DNA of 64,000 nucleotides from Branchiostoma floridae (Eukaryota; Chordata; Leptocardii; Amphioxiformes; Branchiostomatidae): NCBI RefSeq assembly GCF_000003815.2, contig NC_049983.1, positions 23,599,978-23,663,977 of the forward strand. Reading direction: 5' to 3'. Positions within the stretch are counted from its first letter, which is position 1, and each line of letters opens with the position of its first letter. Both the position numbers and the translations under genes were made by a program. The notes beneath the pieces are model-generated. The model saw only the letters and a list, made by a program, of their open reading frames with translations, ran no database searches and had not been told where the DNA came from. This document shows, in pieces, positions 25,101 to 32,027 of the stretch.

Positions 25101-28100
25101 AAAAACCCCAAGGATAGTGATGATGATCAAAAAGTCATAAAATTTTCAGCAAATTTGTGTTGTTCAACAGTTCCTTGTAACTTGCCTAGCATGCAAAATG
25201 AGATAAAGTTAAAGAATATGCAAGCACAGCACTATTAGGCTTCAAATGCAGGATCAGAGTCTGTTGTCTGTTCCTGATGGTTACAACAACGTCTTACCAT
25301 TTCGTACTGAAGAGGAATATCCACCTCTTCAATCACGCACTTGTCCACGAGGTTTGCTTGGTCCTCTGTGAAGGCCCCTGAGTGCTGCACATCCCGTAGT
25401 TTTTCTTTATTGAAGGACAAGGTTTCAATGAGTTAGAGCTGTATGTGCAAGTAGAGAGAGAGACATGTACATTGAGCATGCATCACACAAGCCAACTGAG
25501 TTTTCTGCTCAGGAAAAGATACAGAAAACACGCATCTTAGTGTGTATTATAATTTCCCCATATGTATCTGTCTGATTACACTACAAGGATTGCTTTACTG
25601 ATCGGCACTTGAAAACAAAAACAAAACTTGTAGATGGATGTAGAGTAGTGTTTAAGATTGCCTCCGCCCCCCTCCCACTATAATATTTACTAAAAGTAAA
25701 AACATGAATATCGACGTCTAAGAGAAACACTCAAATTTCCAAGCTCCATTCTGACTTCTGCTAGAGGGACTCATAAGCATCATACACAAATGGTTCGCAG
25801 GAAATATACAAAAGAAAACAACGACAACAAAAAAGGATCTTACTTGCGGTGGTGGAATTCGCACAACATCAGCCAGCATTCAGCGCAAGAGAAGTTCTGT
25901 CGAAATTTTTAAACTCTCGCAAGTAGACTCTCTCGACGTCTTGCGATCGCGAGGTCGAACCAAAAATGGAAAAATGGGCGTAAACAATCGCCGCTTGCAG
26001 TCCAGTCAATCACCATGATTGACGGCGACAAAGAAGCGCGTCTGGGATATCCAGGATGCGCTCTGGTTTAGAGCGCTTTTAGAATAGAAGCACATTTAGG
26101 ATGCAGGCCTATCCCAGAAGTGCTTCTATCCTAAAAGCGCTTTTAGGATAGAGCACATTTGGGATAGTACATAAGTCTATGTGTGTTGGTCAGCAAGCCA
26201 CAGAAGGAATATTTATTCATTTATTGAATATGAAAAAAAACTCAGTGACAAAATGCCTTCATATAGAAGTTATTTATATAAACTTACCTTACTCCAGAAC
26301 AATAGCGCCAATCTATCTCTGAATGAGACTTTTTCTTGGAAGGGATCATTTAAGTTAGTAGATGACTATCAATGTTGTGAGTGTTGTGACATCATCATGG
26401 GTACCATTGTCCCGGTACAGGTCAGGAAAAATGAGGGCAGGGTTACAGCTACTTACCAGGTCCCTCGCCTCCAGGTTAGCCCCATTTTTTATCAGAAGCT
26501 CTGCTACCTCAGTCTGCCCGTACTTGCTGGCCACATGCAGGGATGTCTGGTTTCGCTGGATAGAACAACAGTTTGGACAGTAACTGAATACAACATGACT
26601 GCCAAGAGACAAGTATACTGTCATAAAATGCTATGAAAAAACGCAAACGTGGACTGAAATGAATACAAATATAATTTTTTTTATCACTTCAAATGTTAGA
26701 GATCATATCAAAAGTATTTCTAATTATTGGTTTGATAAAATAAGGTAGATGGCAGAGAGTACTTAACTTATATAGTATTTGTTTTCTTCTGTGTAAAATT
26801 TTAAGTGTGGCCCTTTGAAGCATGCAGCAGAGGTTAGCGCATGGGGAGTGCGAAAAGAACCTAATATGATAAAAAGTTCACAATCTTCTGCACCAACCGC
26901 TGCGTGCATACATGATTGTAGATGATAGTAAATCATGGAATAGTCATTCATGTAGCCTTAGTATTACGTTTACTATATTGCGACACTGACTTGGATGACA
27001 TCCACATGCACATCTGGCTAGTAGGTGAAAGTCAAAAACCGTCTACTAGGTTCATGACTGAAGAAAGTGTGTCCATTTATAACATTTGAAACAGGTGCTT
27101 TTACTATTATTCTGCAATATAGCGATGTTTGGGAATGATTATGTACATTATGCACATTCAATTAGTAAGTCTATTGTGTGTTGGTCGGGAAGCCACAGAA
27201 GGAATATTAATTTTATTCATTTATTTATTTATAGAATATGAAAAAAAACTCAGTGACAAAATGCCTTTATATAAAAGTTATTTAAACTTACCTTACTCCA
27301 GAACAATAGCGTCAATCTATCTCTGAATGAGACTTTTTCTTGGAAGGGATCATTTCATTTAGTAGATGACTATCAATGTTGTGAGTGTTGTGACATCATC
27401 ATGGTCACCATTGTCCCGGTACAGGTCAGGAAAAATGAGAGCAGGGTTATAGCTACTTACCTCGTCCCATGCCTCCAGGTCAGCCCCATTTTGGATCAGA
27501 AGCTCTGCTACCTCAGTCTGCCCACACTCGCTGGCCACATGCAGGGATGTCTGGTCAAGCTGGATAGAACAACAGTTGAGACAGTAACTGGTTACAACAT
27601 GACTGCCAAGAGACAAGTATACTGTCATAAAATGCTATGAAAAACTGCAAACGTGGACTGAAATGAATACAAATATAATTTTTTTGATCACTTCAAATGT
27701 TAGAGATCATATCAAAAGTATTTCTAATTATTGGTTTGATAAAATAAGGTAGATGGCAGAGAGTACTTAACTTAGTATTTGTTTTCTTCTGTGTAAAATT
27801 TTAAGTGTGGCCCTTTGAAGCATGCAGCAGAGGTTGGCACATGGGGAGTGCGAAAAGAAAATATGATAAAAAGGTCACAATCTTCTGCACCAACCGCTGC
27901 GTGCATACATTGTAGATGATAGTAAATAATGGAATAGTCATTCATGTAGCCTTAGTATTACGTTTACTATATTGCAACACTGACTTGGATGACATCCACA
28001 TGCACAACTGGCTAGTAGGTGAAAGTCAAAAACCGTCTACTAGGTTCATGACTGAAGAAAGTGTGTCCATTTTTAACATTTGAAACAGGTGCTTTTACTA

Positions 28101-29466
28101 TTATTCTGCAATATAGCGATGTTTGGGAATGATTATGTACATTATGCACATTCAATTAGTAAGCCTATGTGTGTTGGTCGGGAAGCCACAGAAGGAATAT
28201 TAATTTTATTCATTTATTTATTTATAGAATATGAAAAAAAACTCAGTGACAAAATGCCTTTATATACAAGTTATTTAAACTTACCTTACTCCGGAACAAT
28301 AGCGTATCTCTGAATGAGACTTTTTCTTGGAAGGGATCATTTAATTTAGTAGATGACTATCAATGTTGTAAGTGTTGTGACATCATCATGGTCACCATTG
28401 TCCAGGTACAGGACAGGAAAAATAAGAGCAGGGTTAAAGCTACTTACCCAGTCCCTCGCCTCCAGATCAGCCCCATTTTTTATCAGAAGCTCTGCTACCT
28501 CAGTCTGCCCGTTCCAGCTGGCCACATGCAGGGATGTCTGGTTTCCCTGGATAGAACAAAAGTTGGGACTGTCACAATAACTTAGGGTTACAAGATGTCT
28601 GCCCACAGACAGTCAGTATACTGTAATAAAATGCTATGAAAAAGTACAAACGTGTCATCAAATAGCACTTAGTTTCTCATTTCAAAAGTTAGAGATAATT
28701 TTCAAAATGTCTTTGAATAATGGTTCATTTATACCTTTCTTCCTGTTAATGAAGAGCTCATATATGTTGTATCAATGTGAAAGGCTCAAAATAATTAACT
28801 AAGTTATGTCCATCATTGTGACCTTTAACAAATTTAACCCTGCTGTAAAAGTCATGCCTGAATGCTATCAGTGTCACAAAATGTTTTATGTGAATATCAG
28901 TGGCGTTGTGCCATGTCACATTCACTCAGATTAACCATGGGTCAGGCACAGTAAATCTCATTTGGGTATGTCTGAAATAATTTCTGCTTTGTTTGTTGAC
29001 ATTAAATTTCTGCATAGAGATGCTCTCACTCTAAACCATATCATATCTTACAAATCTGCAGTTTCCTCTCAGAATTACATTTATTACACTGCTGAATATA
29101 GGCAGTTTGGCTCGAATTACTGTTTTTTTGTAACATGGTACATTGAAATTATAGTTTTTCAGCAGTTGACATATCATCAAGTCATCAATTGTCAACATTG
29201 AGAACAGTACGTATGCACTACAAAATATTGTGCAGATAAAAAAGCCAAAATAACTTGTTGCTGCTAGTTCATTACCATTCCATCAAAATGCTAATCACAT
29301 TAATTAACATTGATGTATCAGAACTCCCACCTTTAGTTTGATCAATGAAAATCAGCATCCTTACCCAATCACTCTTGGTGTTGACATCCACCCCAGCCTC
29401 CAGTCCCCTCCTTACAGTCTGCACGTCACCTTTCTGCACAGCCCTGAAGAACGTGTCCAGGTCCAT
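1025..29466 (-). CDS. Ankyrin-repeat / ROC GTPase (ROCO-like) protein gene, 3' end outside window
   Basis: This is a multi-exon gene read right to left, and its C-terminal part lies beyond the left edge. In order it encodes a start exon, at least ten single ankyrin repeats, a short linker, and a Ras-of-complex GTPase domain with P-loop GGNETTGKST, switch motif WDFAGQ and a G4-like SHAD. Ankyrin repeats normally bind protein partners, and ROC domains act as nucleotide switches in ROCO and DAPK-type proteins. All joins I could check between 29466 and 1471 are phase 0 with GT-AG ends, so repeat exons can be added or skipped without shifting frame. The expected COR, kinase or Death domains are not in the window. 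The introns host CR1, Penelope and SINE copies and a 13.7 kb composite insertion. The domain calls are firm. The exact exon set and splicing are inferred. Confidence 0.8.
1471..1710 (-). CDS. ROC GTPase exon (switch II / DxxG)
   Basis: 240 bp, 80 codons, phase 0 at both ends. It starts GLLSALIQRL after an ACACCAG acceptor and stops at CAG before GTACAA. The central IGTFHVPGVGEISVWDFAGQ carries the ROC-type DxxG (DFAG) followed by QSEYAVTHNMF, a hallmark of ROCO-family switch II. Confidence 0.85.
1816..1959 (-). CDS. ROC GTPase exon (P-loop)
   Basis: 144 bp, 48 codons, phase 0, acceptor CTTTAG, donor GTAAGC. A charged helical lead (NFEKKLKQEKSYHELLQ) precedes VNRFKVFIGGNETTGKST, a strand plus Walker A motif. 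The junction with the next exon joins the P-loop to the switch exon in frame. Confidence 0.85.
2100..2352 (-). mobile_element. Penelope-like element 3' fragment
   Basis: Read on the minus strand the fragment gives LDTEQDYFVRGRKEVIYIR..QPSLNRDGGRY, closely matching the end of the GIY-YIG region of the Penelope-like copy at 39685-40413. A stop and a 3' untranslated part with a hammerhead-like core follow. It lies in an intron of the ankyrin/ROC gene, in the same orientation, and is truncated at its 5' end. Confidence 0.75.
2135..2174 (-). ncRNA. Hammerhead-like ribozyme core in Penelope fragment
   Basis: On the minus strand: GATC, CTGAAGA, a 17-nt stem-II region, GAAA, ATTT, GATC. The two GATC blocks can pair as stem I, and CTGAAGA and GAAA match the conserved CUGANGA and GAAA boxes. 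Stem II pairs poorly here, so this copy may be decayed. Hammerhead motifs are known from Penelope-like elements; activity is not shown. Confidence 0.45.
2437..2493 (-). CDS. Linker exon between ankyrin repeats and ROC domain
   Basis: 57 bp, 19 codons, EGKTPLNYTQDSKTRLHLK, with acceptor CTACAG and donor GTAAAT. It resembles the first half of a terminal ankyrin repeat (GKTPL) running into a helix. Phase 0 at both ends, matching its neighbours. Confidence 0.65.
2527..3675 (+). pseudogene. CR1 ORF1 protein, 5'-truncated
   Basis: 382 codons are open, but there is no ATG at the start, so the N-terminus is probably lost with 5' truncation of the element. Residues about 75-125 carry a PHD-type cysteine pattern (ECERCQKWMCAPC ... 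HWYCSTCEP). Residues about 225-360 form the RRM-like and C-terminal parts typical of LINE ORF1 proteins (KNLVVFNVPE, AYRLGRR, RPLLIK), ending in a basic tail. In intact elements ORF1p binds element RNA as an oligomer. The start of ORF2 lies about 60 bp downstream. Confidence 0.85.
3736..6427 (+). pseudogene. CR1 ORF2 (AP endonuclease + reverse transcriptase), broken
   Basis: Endonuclease part 3736 to about 4400, with VIAGDFNYPEIDW and GIGHSDH. Reverse transcriptase follows with KSPGPDGLHPK, FRPICLMSV, QHGFVPGRS, GIPQGSVLGP, FADD at about 5593-5604, and the CR1-type C-terminus (WSKDWQLSFN, RPILEYGNVIW, AWNDLP). The frame changes near 4390, 5418 and 5690. At about 5418 RSC(M) is joined directly to GWIQAFLTD. 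The segment of about 50 residues that in this family contains the first catalytic aspartate (the LDFSKAFD motif) is missing, so this copy cannot encode an active polymerase. The second catalytic pair (FADD) is intact. Confidence 0.9.
6742..7030 (+). mobile_element. tRNA-derived SINE, copy A
   Basis: Pol III B-box GGTTCGATTCC at 6797-6807 is followed by the shared body (TTGGGAAAG, GATGAAAATGAGAACCTAG, GATAGGACGTTAAAT, CACACCCCACG). The same body recurs at 30817, 31318 (inverted) and 36985. Confidence 0.8.
7155..7253 (-). CDS. Ankyrin repeat exon (type A)
   Basis: 99 bp, one 33-residue ankyrin repeat (DQDTPLHEAAARGHTGTCEL...GADVMVKNK). Acceptor CTGTACAG, donor GTATTA, phase 0. Type A repeats share the motif RGHTGTCELLIRSGADV. 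Confidence 0.85.
7350..7800. repeat. Dispersed repeat, copy 1 (empty site of pogo-like MITE)
   Basis: Shares long blocks with 34896-35600, including CCCATAGACTTCTA, ACATGGTCGC, GAAATGTCAGCAGATTTT and GGGAATTTCTCACCGCTAAAA. At 7372-7373 the TA is uninterrupted, whereas the second copy carries a MITE there. Confidence 0.75.
8053..8151 (-). CDS. Ankyrin repeat exon (type A)
   Basis: 99 bp, 33 residues (DQNTLLHRAAGRGDTETCEL...GAGVMVQNK), acceptor CTGTACAG, donor GTGAAA, phase 0. More diverged than its neighbours: TPLH is TLLH and GADV is GAGV. Confidence 0.8.
8431..8532 (-). CDS. Ankyrin repeat exon (type A, 34 residues)
   Basis: 102 bp, 34 residues (DQATPLHKAAARGHNGTCVL...GADVDTAIDR), acceptor CTGTACAG, donor GTGATA, phase 0. 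It is one codon longer than the other repeat exons. Confidence 0.85.
8812..8890 (-). pseudogene. Decayed ankyrin exon
   Basis: After a GTAG acceptor it reads YQSSPLHLAAAGRHTERLFCSGADVITQDA. Several residues of the second helix are missing relative to its neighbours, and the donor expected after GADV..KDE is lost (GATGCAACA instead of GATGAGGTGA). It is probably a relic that is no longer spliced in. Confidence 0.6.
8950..9048 (-). CDS. Ankyrin repeat exon (type A)
   Basis: 99 bp, 33 residues (YQETPLHKAAAGGHTGTCEL...GADVTTKDE), acceptor TATAG, donor GTGATT, phase 0. Confidence 0.85.
9049..9780. other. Intron with a Penelope 3'-end fragment
   Basis: No exon is seen. About 9270-9380 carries CAGTCGAAAATTTGGGTGAG, then GTGTTGG and CTACCAACACAGATGAA, the same 3'-end signature as the Penelope-like sequences at 38000-38120 and 48786-49113. 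Confidence 0.55.
9780..10260 (-). mobile_element. LINE 3' fragment (minus)
   Basis: On the minus strand it encodes a LINE C-terminal tail with a zinc-knuckle-like pattern (CKYC..KAVEDELHFICQCSHY) and then ends in sequence equivalent to AATAAAGG at about 9786-9800. It is 5' truncated and has at least one stop. The clade is uncertain. Confidence 0.65.
10554..10652 (-). CDS. Ankyrin repeat exon (type B)
   Basis: 99 bp, RRQTSLHVASVNGQTEVAEL...GADLEARDR, acceptor ATCCAG, donor GTAAGT, phase 0. Type B repeats share GQTEVAELLIKNGA and are distinct from type A. Confidence 0.88.
11427..11525 (-). CDS. Ankyrin repeat exon (type B)
   Basis: 99 bp, GNQTSLHVASECGQTEVAEL...KKGADLEARDR, acceptor ATCTAG, donor GTAAGT, phase 0. 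Confidence 0.87.
11817..11915 (-). CDS. Ankyrin repeat exon (type B)
   Basis: 99 bp, FDRTSLHVASVNRQTEVAEL...NGANLEARNG, acceptor ATCCAG, donor GTAAGT, phase 0. The conserved turn glycine (NGQTE) is Arg here. Confidence 0.85.
12525..12720. repeat. Palindrome array around AAGCGCTT, left end
   Basis: Repeated perfect or near-perfect palindromes of the type ATCCTAAAAGCGCTTTTAGG, alternating with GGATATCCAGAA/GCGCATTCTGGATATCC. Related blocks occur at 13200-13530, 14170-14300 and 26035-26170. Confidence 0.8.
12721..13195. other. Unique-looking segment inside insertion, promoter-like motif
   Basis: No open exon is recognised. It includes GGCCGCCATCTTTG (about 12788-12801), resembling a YY1-type element of promoters, and shares TCGCGAGGTCGAAC and GTAAACAATCGCC with 25940-26005. 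Confidence 0.4.
13200..14310. repeat. Direct repeat block M, left copy
   Basis: 13490-14040 matches 23375-23930 in the same orientation (CAACCTGGGAACTGAATGG, ATGGTACATTTTGTAGTACA). 14060-14310 matches 25855-26171. The right-hand copy is split by about 1.9 kb of extra sequence. Confidence 0.8.
14501..14672. repeat. CTGCAGGAATTCCTGCAG palindrome array, left arm
   Basis: About ten overlapping copies of TTCCTGCAGGAATT-type palindromes. An inverted counterpart lies at 23027-23200. All frames through it are open only because of the repeat composition. Confidence 0.85.
14761..16000. other. No gene seen; AT-rich interior of 9 kb element
   Basis: Mostly AT-rich unique sequence. Three near-repeats of CTCCTGAATTTACCGTTAAG occur at about 15465-15545. 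No splice-consistent coding segment was found. Confidence 0.5.
16010..16725 (+). mobile_element. LINE 3' fragment with structured tail
   Basis: Reads FVPYSTRLWNSLPREVKEA, then TRLRLGWCQLNSTLARF and CACGATSETVAHFLLHC, the usual C-terminus of a non-LTR reverse transcriptase with a zinc-knuckle-like Cys/His pattern, stopping at 16567-16569. The 3' untranslated region ends with a hairpin (arms 16636-16644 and 16670-16678) and an AATAAATAAAATAAA tail. It is 5' truncated. Its 3' end resembles that of the SINE at 30817-31208. Confidence 0.8.
16726..18580. other. No gene seen; includes assembly gap 17780-17892
   Basis: Unique-looking sequence inside the 9 kb element, with a run of N at 17780-17892. 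Short frames here lack coding character. Confidence 0.5.
18690..18757. repeat. Small hairpin of the CTCCAAGCAGAGGTT MITE family
   Basis: AACCTCTGCTTGGAGAG faces CTCTCCAAGCAGAGGTT across about 34 bp. Single ends of the same family occur near 18913 and 63931. Confidence 0.65.
19415..19612. mobile_element. MITE-like fold-back, CTCCAAGCAGAGGTT family
   Basis: Terminal CTCCAAGCAGAGGTTAGGCTCC is inverted at 19594-19612, with further paired arms (GTCTGTTTTTTGACGTTT / AACGTTAAAAAAACAGC; TTTTTATTG / CAATAAAAA). About 198 bp, non-coding. Confidence 0.7.
19613..21003. other. No gene seen
   Basis: Interior of the 9 kb element. No conserved frame, tandem array or terminal repeat was recognised in this stretch. 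Confidence 0.45.
21014..22311. mobile_element. MULE-like non-autonomous DNA transposon, 1.3 kb
   Basis: Terminal inverted repeats of about 76 bp start GGGTTGGCGGAAACGGCTGC at both ends. A direct 10-bp target duplication CTCAGGTTGC lies at 21004-21013 and 22312-22321. A duplication of 9-10 bp with long inverted repeats fits Mutator-like elements. No transposase frame lies inside. The right arm contains a run of 14 C. Confidence 0.8.
22322..22929. other. No gene seen
   Basis: AT-rich unique sequence leading into the right inverted arm of the 9 kb element. Confidence 0.45.
23027..23200. repeat. CTGCAGGAATTC palindrome array, right arm
   Basis: Inverted counterpart of 14501-14672, flanked by matching unique sequence (GAATATTCATGAAAGTTATT inward of one arm, its complement in the other). 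Confidence 0.85.
23375..23930. repeat. Direct repeat block M, right copy (first part)
   Basis: Matches 13490-14040 with scattered substitutions and small indels, from CTTCTATCCCAGAAGCACTT through AACAAGATGTCTT. Confidence 0.8.
24683..25426 (-). pseudogene. C-terminal fragment of an unrecognised two-exon gene
   Basis: An upstream exon ending at 25298 reads FNKEKLRDVQHSGAFTEDQA and VDKCVIEEVDIPLQYEM, with donor GTAAGA. The next exon, 24683-24805 (acceptor GCTACAG), continues in phase 0 as RLECGVMVVLPEALATSS to ARDCVRKAGVRD and a stop. The 5' boundary of the first exon is uncertain. It lies inside the 13.7 kb insertion and may have been carried by it. I do not recognise the family and assign no function. 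Confidence 0.5.
25427..26030. other. No gene; end of insertion
   Basis: From about 25855 this matches 14060-14180 (CGCACAACATCAGCCAGCATT, TCAATCACCATGATTGACGG), extending block M towards the right end of the insertion. Confidence 0.6.
26457..26555 (-). CDS. Ankyrin repeat exon (type B)
   Basis: 99 bp, RNQTSLHVASKYGQTEVAEL...NGANLEARDL, acceptor ATCCAG, donor GTAAGT, phase 0. Confidence 0.88.
27461..27559 (-). CDS. Ankyrin repeat exon (type B)
   Basis: 99 bp, LDQTSLHVASECGQTEVAEL...NGADLEAWDE, acceptor ATCCAG, donor GTAAGT, phase 0. Confidence 0.88.
28448..28546 (-). CDS. Ankyrin repeat exon (type B)
   Basis: 99 bp, GNQTSLHVASWNGQTEVAEL...NGADLEARDW, acceptor ATCCAG, donor GTAAGT, phase 0. 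It is the first type B repeat after the start exon. Confidence 0.88.
29365..29466 (-). CDS. Start exon of ankyrin/ROC gene
   Basis: 102 bp, 34 codons from ATG at 29464-29466: MDLDTFFRAVQKGDVQTVRR to NTKSDW, then donor GTAAGG, phase 0. It forms the N-terminal cap half-repeat typical of ankyrin proteins. CCCACAG just before the ATG could be an acceptor, so an upstream 5' untranslated exon is possible. Confidence 0.8.
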
Positions 29467-30815
29467 TACTGTGGGCAACACAGAATGGAAAACATGTCAG
29501 ATCTAGAGTCACAGGGTGTCTAGATGTCTTCTTTGCTTTTTTACAAACAGATCATGGATGATATAAATAAATTAGCAATACTTGAAAAATGCTATTGACA
29601 ATGCTGTTAAGTTACTGATGCCACTGTCTAATTGTATACTTGAGAAAATGAGACGATCAAACTACTGTTCAAAGTTTAACAGTCAATGCACTAGACAATA
29701 CTGTCAGTCTCATAAAAATCCAGTAAACAGTGGTTTGATCTGGTACATGACGGGATTGACATGCAAATACAACATGATGGTAAGGGACTGCAGGATATTC
29801 AGAGTGTGGGATGGAGGAGAAAAATAGCAAAGGGACAACCATTTAGCCAGCTGGGGCCTACGTCAGGACCTTCAACCATGTCTTCACTTTAAGTGTTTAA
29901 AAATAGTATACGTAGGTCCAGGGAAAATGTTGACCCTCTGAGATGTTGACCCTCTGAGATGACTTTCTATACTTTGATGGACAAATTTTGCTGGCGTGCT
30001 AAGCTTCTCTAAAAATGGCCATCCCCCAGCTCAAAAAGTTTGTCAATGGCCCTCCCCCATTAAAAACATCTTAATGACCCTCCCTACCAGTGCGCCAGCC
30101 CTCCCCCTAGTAAGTATAATGTACAATCCCTAAGACCATACCTGGGCTGTAGTCGTAGTTAGCAGACAAGTATTTCTTGGATCCCTGATGGTGTTTAGGT
30201 GTCTGTCATATTATACCAAAGACAGGAAAATCCAAAATTCCAACATGGCTGACTGATTGCCACATCAGCAAGCAAACAGGTGCAAACATGCAGACTGGGA
30301 CTTTGACCCTTGACTCATCACCAGATGTGTAGGTTCACAGTCCACATGGGAGCCACTTCAACTCAGGGGTGAATATTTGTATAACTATTGATCTTCAAAA
30401 CTGTTTTGAATATCGCTGACATGGAGCCAGGGATCAGTTAACATTTATTGATAAACTTCTGCCTTATGTGAAAATAATACGCACACACGAACGCACACAC
30501 TCAATTTCACTGTCACTCACTTTTAGTTTTACTTAACTATCACCCACTCTCACTCAGTCAGCATCAAATAAGCCCACCATAGAGCTACTTAAGTATAGCC
30601 TTCATGGCTGCCTTTGGTCTCTGATTTGACTGACAGCGCTCAGAGTCAATTGACTGTGCTCTGACTTGTTACAGACTGGGTTTTTGATAAGTAACAGAAG
30701 GCCAGTTCTTAACAAGCAGGAGACATAACTAATAGTATATATATTATAATATTGTACTGAGGCTATGATCCCTCAAAAAATCCTTGAATTCTGAAAATTC
30801 AGCATAGAGGCTGAA
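29467..30815. other. 5' flank of ankyrin/ROC gene, no exon recognised
   Basis: Contains a short direct duplication of GATGTTGACCCTCTGA near 29930-29960 and C-rich low-complexity sequence at about 30010-30115. Any promoter or 5' exon of the minus-strand gene should be here, but no TATA box was evident. Confidence 0.4.
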
Positions 30816-30816
30816 C

Positions 30817-31208
30817 GTGGGACCGCGTAGCGCAGCGGGACCATGTTCGCCCCGTGACCGAGAGGTTGCGGGTTCGAATCCGCCTGCCGTGTTACCGATC
30901 TTGTGCCCTTGGGAAAGGCACTTTACACGGCTTTCCTCACTATACTCAGGTGAAAATGAGTACCTACAGTAGCTTCGGCTCACGGTGATTTACATCATTC
31001 ACCCGGACGGGAGACCTGGCGCATATGAAAGGGTATGTCACCCCGTAAGGGGCGGTATAACCCCGTCGTGTGTAAACATGTGCGAACATGTGCGATCACG
31101 TCGACCGATGATGTATGTTCGTCTGTATCTCTGTGGATCTGCCGCTACCAGCCCAAAGCTGCCTAGGTAGATCCGTGTAATGAGTTGTATCATTGGCAAA
31201 TAAATAAA
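30817..31208 (+). mobile_element. tRNA-derived SINE, copy B, with LINE-like 3' hairpin
   Basis: A-box TAGCGCAGCGG (30828-30838) and B-box GGTTCGAATCC (30871-30881) match Pol III consensus. Body as in copy A, then a 3' part with hairpin arms GGATCTGCC (31135-31143) and GGTAGATCC (31166-31174) and an (AAAT)n tail. Part of the middle body is deleted relative to copies C and D. Confidence 0.9.
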
Positions 31209-31317
31209 TAAATAAATAAATAAAGAGGCTAATCACAGTATAGGGGGCTTTTACCTGATAAAACTTCCAAATATGCTAGCTAGAAAATTAACGTTTTGAC
31301 ATTTCATCATCATCATC

Positions 31318-31850
31318 ATCATCTCTCGACGTGATCACACATGTTCGCACATGTTTACACACGACAGGGTTATACCACCCCTTATGGGGTGACATACCCT
31401 TTCGCTGGCTAATTACAAGACGGGGATGCGCCAGGTCTCCCGTCCGGGTGAATGATGTAAATCACTGTGTGGCTGATACGGTATGGAGGTTCGGCAGGAC
31501 TCCAACCGGGTGATTTGAAGTGAATCACCAACTCAAGACAGAAGGGTTTGCTCCATCTCACACCGCACCATCACACGTGTGGGGGTTCTTTAATGTGCAT
31601 AGGGTGTGTTGACTATCCCCATACATGGGACCTCTATTTAACGTCCTATCCGAGGGACGGCCCTAGCCGAAGCTAGGTACTCATTTTCACCTGAGGAGAA
31701 TGAGGAAAGCTGTGTAAAGTGCCTTTCTCAAGGGCACAAGATTGGTAACACGGCAGCTGGATTCAAACCTGCAACCTCTCGGTCATGAGACGAACACACT
31801 GCCACTGTGTTATGCGGTCCTATGTTGCTAAGCGGTCCCATGTTTGGGAC
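31318..31850 (-). mobile_element. tRNA-derived SINE, copy C, inverted
   Basis: B-box on the minus strand at 31759-31769 (GGTTTGAATCC). Body in reverse, ending at a (GAT)n tail near 31305-31322. It lies about 110 bp from copy B in opposite orientation, so the pair can form a long hairpin. Confidence 0.85.
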
Positions 31851-32027
31851 TGCATCTGTTACTGTAATCTGATTTACACCTAGAGCTGCATTACCAGACA
31901 GCCACCGAAATACCACCTTGGGTGTGAATAAAGCAATGGATGTGTAAGAAGAGTTTCTTTTTTTCACTAACATGTAATCTACATCTAGTTGAAAGCACAT
32001 GTTAGTGCATCTAAGATTGCCCACTTA

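Larger units (their letters stand above)
12506..26171. mobile_element. Composite 13.7 kb insertion with palindromic ends and TAAG target duplication
   Basis: Paralogous introns read AGTAAGTCTATGTGTG without interruption (about 11256). Here that sequence is split: TAAG lies at 12502-12505 and again at 26172-26175. Both ends carry related inverted sequence (TGTTACATCC / TGTACTATCC, then TCTATCCTAAAAGCGCTTTT). Inside are palindrome arrays, two direct copies of a block of about 0.8 kb, a 9 kb element with inverted CTGCAG arrays, a LINE fragment and a small gene fragment. The superfamily is unknown. Confidence 0.65.
10500..28550 (-). repeat. Tandemly duplicated ankyrin-exon units, about 1.0-1.3 kb each
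   Basis: Each unit holds one type B ankyrin exon, the intronic block CAAAAGTATTTCTAATTATT (near 10810, 12070, 26710 and 27717), the block GTACATTATGCACA, and an A-rich stretch before the next unit. Units start near 10500, 11760, 26390, 27400 and 28390. The second unit is split by the insertion 12506-26171. Confidence 0.85.

Noticed and set aside
30828-30881. A tRNA gene
   Set aside because: A- and B-boxes are present, but there is no cloverleaf and the same sequence heads a multi-copy SINE.
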